From the IMG/VR virus record IMGVR_UViG_3300034358_000148, positions 1 through 47,658 of that record: a stretch of 47,658 nt of DNA; one strand, 5' to 3'. Position numbers and translations under genes: made by a program. Below the pieces are notes generated by a model. The model was not told the origin of the DNA and made no database searches. It saw nothing but the letters and a program-made list of their open reading frames with translations. This DNA is from a virus. Of the stretch, positions 22,439 to 29,839 are shown piece by piece (positions within the stretch are counted from its first letter, which is position 1; each line of letters opens with the position of its first letter).

Positions 22439-23860
22439 TTACTGGCCGGCGTCCTTGACGGCCGACTGCGGGTTGACGCCGGCGACGCCGTAATCGAGCC
22501 GGACCTTCGTCTCGAGCCCGTCGATCCGCCAACCTTCCTCGCTGTCGAGGAACGGCTCTTCGACGCCATCGAGGAAGCCGACGACGATCGCCGGGGCGAC
22601 GTCCTTGTCGGCAAAGGCGTACCACGGCGTGCCGGTGAGGCGCGGCGTATCGACGATGTCGGTGAACACGCCGAGCGCGATATTGAGCCGCTGCAGCTTG
22701 TTCGCCGTCTCGGGATCGAACTGGCTGCCGTTGCTTACACGTGCTTGCCCGCCAAGCGTCAGCGGGCCGAGGAACACGCTGGGCGAGATCTCGAGGAAGT
22801 CGTTGCCGCTGAGGTCCTTCTGCGATGCCATCAGCTGACGCACAGCATCGATCTCGCTCGGAGTGGGCGGGGCGCCGGGAGTTTTGAGATTGCCGTGCTG
22901 CGCCGAGAAGAAGGCGAAGCCGTCGCCGGTGTTCGGGTTCGAGTTGATATAGGCGAACACATCGACTTCGATGGTCAGCTTGGCTGCGCGGCCGAGGTCG
23001 GTGGCGATGTCCGAGAATGCTCCGAGATCGTCGTTGATCATAGCCTGGCGCGAGATCGCGACGATGTTGCCCTTGGTCGTGGCAGTCAGCTTCTCGCGCG
23101 CGCCGTCCGGAATCGGCTTCTGCTTGAACTCGCCATTTTCATCGACCGTATCGAGCACGCCGAAGGTGCCGCGGCGGTACATATTATGCGCGCGGAAGTC
23201 GCTCACCGTCGTCTTGCCGCAGAAGCGCGACCATTTGTCGGGCGTGGTGAGGTAGGCGGCCTGCACGATCTTGTGGAGCGTGTTCTCCAGCAGGATCGGG
23301 AAGTCGCCGGTGCCCTGGGTGATCGCGTTGCGGACGGTGAACGCCTGCCCCATGATTTCGCGCGGCGCACGCGAGTTGAGGCGGGTTCCGCCGAGCGTCA
23401 GCGCTTCTCGGGCGAGATCGACCATGCTGACGCCGCGGAACTCGCCGGGGTCGATCTTGAGCGTCTCGCCGCGCAGCTTGGCCGCGTTCATCACCATGTT
23501 GGCGACGCCGGAGCGCACCATGATCCAATTCGAAGCGCCCTCGGCGAACTTGTCGCGCTCGTCCTTGGTGACGCGGGCGGAGGGGCCGCTATGCCCGATC
23601 CCCTGATCGTCGTCGCGCTTGGCGAGTTCATCGAGAATCTTCTCGCGCGCCACCGCGAGCGTGGTTTCAGTGTCCACCAGCGTGTTTACGAACTCGTCGG
23701 CCAAGCCGTGGGTTCTTCCCAGCGCGCGGATGCTGGAAACGCGCGTGCGCTCCGCAGCAACGGCGTTCTGCACGTCGGCGGTGGTCAGGGCGACAACCGA
23801 GGTTTCGGTCAGGGGAGCGGCGGGCGTGATCGGCACCACCGCAGGGGTAATCGGGTCCAT
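22439..23860 (-). CDS. major capsid protein from internal start (predicted)
   Basis: An in-frame ATG at 23860 in the linker is preceded by AGGAGAGAACC, an ideal Shine-Dalgarno with 6-7 bases of spacing. It would yield a free 473-residue capsid protein beginning MDPITPAVVPIT, without the protease. This would solve the stoichiometry problem of a 1:1 protease-capsid fusion, as internal starts do for scaffolds in lambda. Prediction from sequence only. Confidence 0.6.
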   Translation of the reverse strand: MDPITPAVVPITPAAPLTETSVVALTTADVQNAVAAERTRVSSIRALGRTHGLADEFVNTLVDTETTLAVAREKILDELAKRDDDQGIGHSGPSARVTKDERDKFAEGASNWIMVRSGVANMVMNAAKLRGETLKIDPGEFRGVSMVDLAREALTLGGTRLNSRAPREIMGQAFTVRNAITQGTGDFPILLENTLHKIVQAAYLTTPDKWSRFCGKTTVSDFRAHNMYRRGTFGVLDTVDENGEFKQKPIPDGAREKLTATTKGNIVAISRQAMINDDLGAFSDIATDLGRAAKLTIEVDVFAYINSNPNTGDGFAFFSAQHGNLKTPGAPPTPSEIDAVRQLMASQKDLSGNDFLEISPSVFLGPLTLGGQARVSNGSQFDPETANKLQRLNIALGVFTDIVDTPRLTGTPWYAFADKDVAPAIVVGFLDGVEEPFLDSEEGWRIDGLETKVRLDYGVAGVNPQSAVKDAGQ

Positions 23861-24493
23861 GGTTCTCTCCTGTGGACGGGAAGGAGCGGCGGATGCCGTC
23901 CGGGTGGTGCGCGCCATCGCCATTGCGGAGATGAGCGGGCTATCGGGCACATGTTTGAACCCGAATGGCTGGACGTAGGACGCGGAGACCGTCAGGGCCT
24001 CGGCAACCGTCGTCACGAATTTCTGGTCGAGCGCTTCCTGCGCGGTGAACCACGTCTCTTCGTCGAGCATGGCGATCAGCGCGGCGGCATCGAGGCCGGT
24101 GCGCTTCGAATAGATGCCGATGATCTGGTCGCGGATGCGGTCGAGCTGGTCGGCCGCGCGGCGCAGCTCTTTCGCGTCGCCGCAGGCGCAATCCCACGGG
24201 TTGTGGATCATCATCAGGGCGTTGTCCGCCATGATGATCTCCTCGCCCGCCATGGCGATTACCGAACCCATCGAAGCGGCAAGGCCGTCGATATGCGTCG
24301 TGACCTTGCGGCCCTTGGCGCGCTCACGGCTGATCGCGTTGAGGATCGCCAGCCCCTCCATGACGTAACCGCCGGGACTGTTGATGCGAATGTCGAGATC
24401 GTCGTCGCCGTCCGAAATCATCGGGACAAGCGTGTTGGCATCGAGACCGTCCCAGCTGTCGCCGACGATCCCATAGATCAGGATTTCCGTCAT
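22439..24493 (-). CDS. prohead protease / major capsid protein fusion
   Basis: The product is 684 aa. Residues about 1-190 form a ClpP-like serine protease: INSPGG oxyanion region, nucleophile Ser in LAASMGSVIAMAG, catalytic His in LMMIHNP. After a Thr/Pro/Ala-rich linker (residues about 195-235) the rest is the major capsid domain (EGASNWIMVRSGVANMVMNA; NNDLG-like region MINDDLGAFSDIATDLG). Such fusions are known in prophages; the protease would release itself and process the shell during maturation. Walker or other enzymatic motifs are absent from the second half. Confidence 0.93.
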   Translation of the reverse strand: MTEILIYGIVGDSWDGLDANTLVPMISDGDDDLDIRINSPGGYVMEGLAILNAISRERAKGRKVTTHIDGLAASMGSVIAMAGEEIIMADNALMMIHNPWDCACGDAKELRRAADQLDRIRDQIIGIYSKRTGLDAAALIAMLDEETWFTAQEALDQKFVTTVAEALTVSASYVQPFGFKHVPDSPLISAMAMARTTRTASAAPSRPQERTMDPITPAVVPITPAAPLTETSVVALTTADVQNAVAAERTRVSSIRALGRTHGLADEFVNTLVDTETTLAVAREKILDELAKRDDDQGIGHSGPSARVTKDERDKFAEGASNWIMVRSGVANMVMNAAKLRGETLKIDPGEFRGVSMVDLAREALTLGGTRLNSRAPREIMGQAFTVRNAITQGTGDFPILLENTLHKIVQAAYLTTPDKWSRFCGKTTVSDFRAHNMYRRGTFGVLDTVDENGEFKQKPIPDGAREKLTATTKGNIVAISRQAMINDDLGAFSDIATDLGRAAKLTIEVDVFAYINSNPNTGDGFAFFSAQHGNLKTPGAPPTPSEIDAVRQLMASQKDLSGNDFLEISPSVFLGPLTLGGQARVSNGSQFDPETANKLQRLNIALGVFTDIVDTPRLTGTPWYAFADKDVAPAIVVGFLDGVEEPFLDSEEGWRIDGLETKVRLDYGVAGVNPQSAVKDAGQ

Positions 24494-24494
24494 T

Positions 24495-26042
24495 CTACTT
24501 CCCTTTCGGAGCCTCAGGCTTGGGGGCTGCGGGATTGCCGACCGCAGTGACGCGGCGCGGGTCGCTGTCGAAGATCAGGCCGCGGGCATCGAGCGCCTTG
24601 GCGTCTGCTGCCCATTCGTCGAGGAACGTGTCGGGATCGACGCCGCGCTCGCGCGCTGCTTCCGAAATCGACGACAAGCCGGCTCGGATGGCATCGCGCT
24701 TGGCCGGAACCTCGTTCGAAGGGTCGAGCATTTCGGTAGGCGCCGGCGTCCAGCGCAGCTCCACACCCTTCGTGTCCTCGCCGATCATGTCGAGCGCTTC
24801 GATGAACCACTGCTCGATCGCGCCGCAGAATTGCGGGATGAACATCAGCCACTGCCAGATCGAAACGTCGAGCTTGAACGTCAGCCGCCCGAGCCGGCCC
24901 GAAATGAAGCTGACGCCCGATAGATCGCCGGACAGTTCCTCATATGGGATGCCGAGGCCTACCGACACCGCCCGAATCGAGACCTTCGAATATTCGCCGT
25001 ATCCGTTCACCTGCGGGGGCGACGAGAAGCTCACCGCCTCGCCGTCCCGCGCATATTGGAACGTGCCCGGCTCGATATAGTCAAGTCGCTCGCGCTCGTC
25101 GGCCGATCCGGAGACCGGTATGGGCTGGCCCTCGTCGTCGGTAACGATGCCCGGGATATTCGCTTCGATATCCTCGCCTGTCACCACGCCGACGAACGCC
25201 GAGGCGAGCTTCTGCCGGGTCAGCTCCGCATCCTCGAAATCCGCGAAGTCATGCATTCTCAAAATGACCGGTGCGAACCAGGTGGCGCCATGCTCCTGCT
25301 CGGGGCGGTCGGCGCGGAAGATGTGCGCTACATCGCGCGCCTGAACAAAGGTGGAGCCGAGCCGGCCTACGGCGAGACCACCGGGATGCGAATTGTAGAG
25401 CCAATATCCTTCGCGGGTGCCGATCGGGCTGAACTGGATGCCGTTGATCGAATATCCACTCAGCGCTCCGGGCTTTGATGCCAAGGGTCCGGTCTTCGAC
25501 GGATCGATATAGTCGGGCTCGAGCACCTGGATCTGAAACGGCAGCGGCAGGCCATCGGATGCCCGCCGCCATCGCCGCCGAACGACCGCGCCACCGCTCA
25601 CTACTACCGAGCGAGCGGCCTGCAGCTGAAGCCCGTACAGGTCGTGGCGCCCCGCCGCGTCACAATTCTTCTTGTCGAAGTGGCGTCGCGCGATCGCATT
25701 CAAGCGCGGGTCGATCTGGCCGTCACGATAGACCTGGAACGTGATGCCCGCGCCGACGATATTTCCGGCGATCGAGGCCACGCCGCGCGCCGCAAACGGA
25801 TTATTGCGGACCAGATCGCGCGCGATGCCGCGGAGCAGTTGCTGCGCGCGCGGCGTCAGCTCGCCGTTCGCATCGCGCACCGAACGCCGCCAACCCGCCG
25901 CGCGCTTTCCCTCGGTCGCGCCGTCATACTGTGCCTTTGCGCCACGGCCACGAGCGATGCGCTTTGCGCTGTCATTCACCGCTGGCCGCGATGCTTTCGG
26001 TTCAGGACGAAGGCGGGCGATCAGGTCCCCCCAGCCCATCAC
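24495..26042 (-). CDS. portal protein (lambda gpB family)
   Basis: The product is 515 aa. The blocks VRNNPFAARGVASIAGNIVG, DYIDPSKTG and GIPYEELSGDLSGVSFISG are characteristic of lambda-type portal proteins, which form the dodecameric DNA channel at the capsid vertex. GTG 26042 overlaps the gpW stop as GTGA; ATG 26039 is one codon downstream. Full length for the family. Confidence 0.93.
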   Translation of the reverse strand: MMGWGDLIARLRPEPKASRPAVNDSAKRIARGRGAKAQYDGATEGKRAAGWRRSVRDANGELTPRAQQLLRGIARDLVRNNPFAARGVASIAGNIVGAGITFQVYRDGQIDPRLNAIARRHFDKKNCDAAGRHDLYGLQLQAARSVVVSGGAVVRRRWRRASDGLPLPFQIQVLEPDYIDPSKTGPLASKPGALSGYSINGIQFSPIGTREGYWLYNSHPGGLAVGRLGSTFVQARDVAHIFRADRPEQEHGATWFAPVILRMHDFADFEDAELTRQKLASAFVGVVTGEDIEANIPGIVTDDEGQPIPVSGSADERERLDYIEPGTFQYARDGEAVSFSSPPQVNGYGEYSKVSIRAVSVGLGIPYEELSGDLSGVSFISGRLGRLTFKLDVSIWQWLMFIPQFCGAIEQWFIEALDMIGEDTKGVELRWTPAPTEMLDPSNEVPAKRDAIRAGLSSISEAARERGVDPDTFLDEWAADAKALDARGLIFDSDPRRVTAVGNPAAPKPEAPKGK

Positions 26043-26257
26043 AACCCGCTCTTGTAGTATGGTACGCGGCGGCGGACTATGGTGCCGGCTGATCGTGCCG
26101 CCATCTGCACCTCTGCTTCGATCACACGCTTGGCCGCGAGCATTTGATCCAGATTCTGATACTCGGTCTTTCGGCCGTCGGCGAAGGTGACGCTGCGAAC
26201 GCCCGACGCGATAGCCGACTTGATCCGCTGGAGATCAGCATCGGTATAGACCGCCAT
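26039..26257 (-). CDS. gpW-family head-tail joining protein
   Basis: The product is 72 aa, normal for gpW. DADLQRIKSAIASGVRSVTF and EYQNLDQMLAAKRVIEAEV match the family's helix-strand-helix core. gpW binds below the portal and stabilises packaged DNA before tail joining. A strong GAGGAGGT Shine-Dalgarno precedes ATG 26257, and its place between large terminase and portal is canonical. Confidence 0.9.
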   Translation of the reverse strand: MAVYTDADLQRIKSAIASGVRSVTFADGRKTEYQNLDQMLAAKRVIEAEVQMAARSAGTIVRRRVPYYKSGL

Positions 26258-26258
26258 A

Positions 26259-28352
26259 CTACCTCCTCTTGCTCGTGAACGGGTTGGGCTTGGCGCGCCG
26301 CGAAAGCGGGCGCGTGGGCCTTGAAATTAGGGTCACTGGTGTCGATGGCGCGGCCATCAACTCAAGTGCATCGACCGCCATCGCCTGATCCGGCACGCGA
26401 AACGCCGCCGGCACCCACCGCATGTGCGTCCGCGACTGCGCGAACGGCGGTCTCAGCAGCGACGCATAGGCATAGACCAGCAAATCCCAGGTCTCGTTCC
26501 GAGGTCTGATCTTGACCCACTTGCCCTTCTGCATTTCCTCGGCGGTGATTTCCTCGACATGCTGGTCGAGCAGCCGCCGCGTCGCGCCTTCGTCCTGCCC
26601 AGGTCGAAGAGCGCCGCCTCCCGTCTTGCCGCCAGGCAGATGGATATAGCCCGGCCCGACGTCCGCGCGACGCAGGCGAGCATCGATCACGCCCTTGATT
26701 CGGTGCACGTTCGGCAACCACAGTTCGGCGGAGCTGCGCTTCGGCCCGCCGCGCCGTTTCTGCTCCGCGAACTTCGCACGCGGCATCAGATCGCCCGTCG
26801 GGCTACTGGCACCACGCGTCAGCGTGATCCGCGATTTATGGACGCCGATCGCTCGCGCCGCTTCCCAGAACGACTTGGCGAATTCCGCCGCGCCCTCGCC
26901 CTTGATGCCGCCGCCGCCGATATCCAGCTGCACCGTCAGCGGCGGCGGGGACTTCCCCGATCCATCCGCGAGCGGATAGCGCCGTTCGAACAAAGGCAAC
27001 AGGATCCGGCTATGCTCCGGATGACTGAACGGCGCCGGCGCCGTCAGCCCGTCCTCCAGCACATCGATCGACCAGCGGTCGATCAGCCACCCCTCCAACC
27101 CGTCGCCATAGCCGAAGGCCTGGCACTCGAGCCGATTGGCCTGCACGTCGATCTGGATCATCCAAACCTTCACGCCCGCCGGGATCGTCCCGATCAGAAA
27201 ACCCTTCTCGCGCCGGTCGCCCAGCGTCTCACTGTCCAGCGGCTTCGCGCCCGAAAGCTGCGAACGGTAATTCTTGCCGGCCTGCGTATTGATCACGGTT
27301 CGCAGCGCCGCTTCGTCCTGGCGCAACTCCCACGCGATCTGGGCGGCGCGCCAGGCTCTGGCCAGCGTTGGCCAGGTCGGCAGCGCCATCAGCCCGTCAA
27401 CTCGGAAGGCGCGGCGCCGCTTCGAGACCGCGGCATTCGACGGCACGAACCCATGCTCCGGCAATCGCAGGCAACTCTCGTGCAGCCGGCGCCGATCGCT
27501 CGGCTCCAGCACGCAGCCATTGACCGGGCACACGACGTGCGCGGTCTGCTCGGCCAGGTCCGCCGATCCCGAGGCATCGAACTTGAGATCACGCTGGAAA
27601 TCGATTTCAAACCGCTCTTGGCACTGCGGGCATTCCGGCCAAAGCCGCTCATCCGTCCCATCGGCGACGAACGCCTCTATTCCGCTCTTCTCGTCCTTCG
27701 CCGGCGACGAAGAGACGTATTTCTTCTCGCGACCTTCGTACGAAATAAAGCGGCCGTCGAGCAGCGCGACGCCCGAGCCTTGCCCGCCCTCGCCGCCTGT
27801 CTCGCCGATATTGTCGTCGTACTGGTCGAAGTCGTCGAGCCAACCGAACCGGATATCGACCTGGGTGAACTGCGACGCCACCGGCCACACCGTCGTCAGC
27901 ATCATGCCGCGGAACAGCTTGATCCATTGGTTATTGGCATTCGCGAACGGCTGCAGCTTGGACTTCACCGCCCGCGTGCTCTCGATCATCGGGTCGAGCC
28001 GGCCTTTAACGAACTTGTCGGCCATGCTCCGGTCGGGCTGGCAGATCAGCATGTTCGAAGGATCGGTATCGATGATCCACCCTGCCCAATTCGCGCCGAT
28101 CGTCGTTGCCCCGCACTGGGCGGGCTTCATGATGAACACTTCCGAGGTTGCCGGGTCCGAAAGCGCCGCCATCACCTCGAGCTGCCACGGCAGCGTCTCC
28201 GGATCATAGCCGCGATGCCGGACCGACCAGTCCGCAAGGCTCAATTTTTCTCGTGGGCGGTAATGATGCGCCACCCGGCGCAGCAGATCAGGCCCCGTCT
28301 GGAACGGCGGTATCTTCCACCTGGGCGGCGGGATCGTCGCTGCCGTCGCCAC
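26259..28352 (-). CDS. terminase large subunit (GpA family)
   Basis: The product is 697 aa. The N-terminal ATPase has a deviant P-loop (MKPAQCGATT) typical of GpA-type terminases and a Walker-B-like acidic run (RFGWLDDFDQYDD). A Cys pair (CPQC) with a downstream VCPVNGC forms a zinc site in the middle. The C-terminal third is the nuclease domain, including VWMIQIDVQ. The enzyme cuts concatemers and pumps DNA through the portal. The start is GTG 28352, 65 bases inside the small subunit gene. Confidence 0.93.
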   Translation of the reverse strand: MATAATIPPPRWKIPPFQTGPDLLRRVAHHYRPREKLSLADWSVRHRGYDPETLPWQLEVMAALSDPATSEVFIMKPAQCGATTIGANWAGWIIDTDPSNMLICQPDRSMADKFVKGRLDPMIESTRAVKSKLQPFANANNQWIKLFRGMMLTTVWPVASQFTQVDIRFGWLDDFDQYDDNIGETGGEGGQGSGVALLDGRFISYEGREKKYVSSSPAKDEKSGIEAFVADGTDERLWPECPQCQERFEIDFQRDLKFDASGSADLAEQTAHVVCPVNGCVLEPSDRRRLHESCLRLPEHGFVPSNAAVSKRRRAFRVDGLMALPTWPTLARAWRAAQIAWELRQDEAALRTVINTQAGKNYRSQLSGAKPLDSETLGDRREKGFLIGTIPAGVKVWMIQIDVQANRLECQAFGYGDGLEGWLIDRWSIDVLEDGLTAPAPFSHPEHSRILLPLFERRYPLADGSGKSPPPLTVQLDIGGGGIKGEGAAEFAKSFWEAARAIGVHKSRITLTRGASSPTGDLMPRAKFAEQKRRGGPKRSSAELWLPNVHRIKGVIDARLRRADVGPGYIHLPGGKTGGGALRPGQDEGATRRLLDQHVEEITAEEMQKGKWVKIRPRNETWDLLVYAYASLLRPPFAQSRTHMRWVPAAFRVPDQAMAVDALELMAAPSTPVTLISRPTRPLSRRAKPNPFTSKRR

Positions 28353-28887
28353 CTTCCGCTCTCCAATTCTCCAGCATGTCGGCCAGTTCGGCCTGGTCCG
28401 CTTCCATCATTCGGTCGATTGCGGTCAGTTGCGCGCGGGTCAGGTCGATCCGCTTCGCGAGGCGGGCTGAGAATGTCGCGCCGCGCTGCTGGAACCGCGT
28501 CAGCACGTCCGCCAAAGTCGCTTCGACTTCGATTCGCCGCACCAGCTCGCCGCGCTTTTCCGAGAGCTTGATCGCGACCAGCTCTTCCTCGAGCAGCGCC
28601 TTGCGCTCCGCGATCGAGAAGCCTTCCGACCCAGCGGCAACCTCGCCGAGACCCAGATCCAGGCCAAGTTGCTTAAGGTCCAACGCCCGTTTCCGAGCCT
28701 CATCGGTTTTGCGATCCTCTTCCGCACGCCACGCGGCGATCGCGAGCGGTATGTCAATTTCGTACGCGTCGCCGTTCGAACCGCGCTTGATGATCCACCG
28801 CTGATCCGGCTGCGCCGAGATCCACTTCCGAAGCGTCGGCTCAGAGGCCAGCCCAGTCGCGGCCAGATCGGCGAGATTACCGCGCAT
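28288..28887 (-). CDS. terminase small subunit (DUF1441/Nu1-like)
   Basis: The product is 199 aa. The N-terminal winged-helix-like DNA-binding part (NLADLAATGLASEPTLRKWI) is followed by a long helical region (LLEEELVAIKLSEKRGELVR) and an acidic tail. This is the DUF1441/Nu1-type layout that recognises the packaging site and recruits the large subunit. ATG 28887 is chosen because earlier in-frame codons read into non-protein-like sequence. Confidence 0.85.
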   Translation of the reverse strand: MRGNLADLAATGLASEPTLRKWISAQPDQRWIIKRGSNGDAYEIDIPLAIAAWRAEEDRKTDEARKRALDLKQLGLDLGLGEVAAGSEGFSIAERKALLEEELVAIKLSEKRGELVRRIEVEATLADVLTRFQQRGATFSARLAKRIDLTRAQLTAIDRMMEADQAELADMLENWRAEGGDGSDDPAAQVEDTAVPDGA

Positions 28888-29099
28888 CGCGACCAAAACC
28901 GAAAGAACAAGAGGAAGCCGCCGAAAATTTCGCCAAATTCGCAACGTCTGCGCCTTTGGTCCCCGTATACGCTGGGGCGCCAGGAAGGACCCAAAGCCCC
29001 CCCTGCAGGGCCGCGACGCGCGGATGCCCCAAGGCTATCGGCTGGATAGCCCAAAACCGGCGTTTGGCGAACATCTCATGGGATAGGGACATGCACATT
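28888..29099. promoter_or_regulatory. gap before terminase; possible packaging site or late promoter
   Basis: No convincing gene is seen in these 212 bases, a long gap for this compact operon. It contains a perfect 7-bp hairpin (GGCTATC at 29033-29039 with GATAGCC at 29045-29051) and runs such as AGCCCCCCCTG. By position it may hold the cos/pac site or a late promoter. No -10/-35 could be assigned. Confidence 0.4.
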
Positions 29100-29636
29100 C
29101 TACCCCTTGACACCCTCTACCCCACGGATTTCCGCGCCGTTTAGCCGCTCGCAGATGCGCGTAATCGATCGATTGTAGCGCATCCGGCAGGCATCCGGCT
29201 CGGGCCGACCCTCAATCCGTGCGGCGATCCACTCCCATTCAGGCCGATCGGCGCGCTGCAGCTGGGCGAGCACGACGCCGATCAAGGTCCGATGCTGCGG
29301 CGGCACCCAATCGACCCACCCCAGCGCCTCTTCCATCCGATCCACTTCAACGGAGCGCAGACCCGGCTGCTTAGGCCGAGCGTCGGGTTCCATGTCGCCA
29401 TAGTCGCCGAAGCTATTGTGCCGCCGCACGTCGGGCCATGCCGCGGCGAGCCGCTGCCATCCGCGCTCCCGATCGGGCAAGCGCATCATCAATCCCCACG
29501 CTTCGACGAGCCGCTCCTCTACCATCTCGAAGGTGGCAAGCTCACGCTCCAGTTGCTCAACCACATCACTCGGCAAGCTTCCGTCGCCGGAACCTTCGTC
29601 ACCAACCCTTCCTGAAGCTGTACGATCATAAGACAT
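29100..29636 (-). CDS. DUF6362 family protein
   Basis: The product is 178 aa. The phrases WGLMMRLPDRERGWQRLAAA, VDRMEEALGWVDWVPPQHR and CRMRYNRSITRICERLNG match DUF6362, a phage family placed between replication and packaging genes. The closing helix resembles a DNA-binding recognition helix, so a sigma-like or late-regulator role is possible but unproven. ATG 29636 preferred over TTG 29642. Confidence 0.8.
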   Translation of the reverse strand: MSYDRTASGRVGDEGSGDGSLPSDVVEQLERELATFEMVEERLVEAWGLMMRLPDRERGWQRLAAAWPDVRRHNSFGDYGDMEPDARPKQPGLRSVEVDRMEEALGWVDWVPPQHRTLIGVVLAQLQRADRPEWEWIAARIEGRPEPDACRMRYNRSITRICERLNGAEIRGVEGVKG

Positions 29637-29839
29637 TGGCAAACCTATCTATTCTAAACTTTATGGAAGGGTTGGAAGGATCGGAACGATTGTCATGCTA
29701 TTTGCCTCGCGCACATGCGCCTGCGCACACACCCATGCAGAAACATCGCGACAAACCTTCCAACCCTTCCGACCCCGCGCAAATCCGCGCCTTTCCCCTT
29801 CCGGCATCGTTCCATCACCCTTCCGAGCCGGAAGCATTG
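29637..29839. repeat. CCAACCCTTCC repeat cluster upstream of DUF6362
   Basis: Copies of CCAACCCTTCC lie at 29602-29612 and within 29756-29770; an inverted copy GGAAGGGTTGGAAGG lies at 29665-29679, a perfect 15-base inverted repeat of 29756-29770. A shorter ACCCTTCC follows near 29817. The cluster lies between the primase stop and the DUF6362 gene. A 58-codon frame (29661-29837, minus) spans it but is built largely from the repeats. A replication-origin or regulator-binding role is possible. Confidence 0.5.

Noticed and set aside
22358-24550. 730-codon plus-strand frame opposite the capsid fusion gene
   Set aside because: High-GC antisense shadow; its translation is Arg/Asp/Val-rich without any domain, whereas the minus strand encodes a complete protease-capsid protein.
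26424-28571. 715-codon plus-strand frame opposite the large terminase
   Set aside because: Antisense shadow; Arg-rich, crosses two terminase genes and has no recognisable motif.
29661-29837. 58-codon minus frame between primase and DUF6362 genes
   Set aside because: It consists mainly of the GGAAGGGTTGGAAGG repeats and has no protein-like pattern; described as a repeat region instead.
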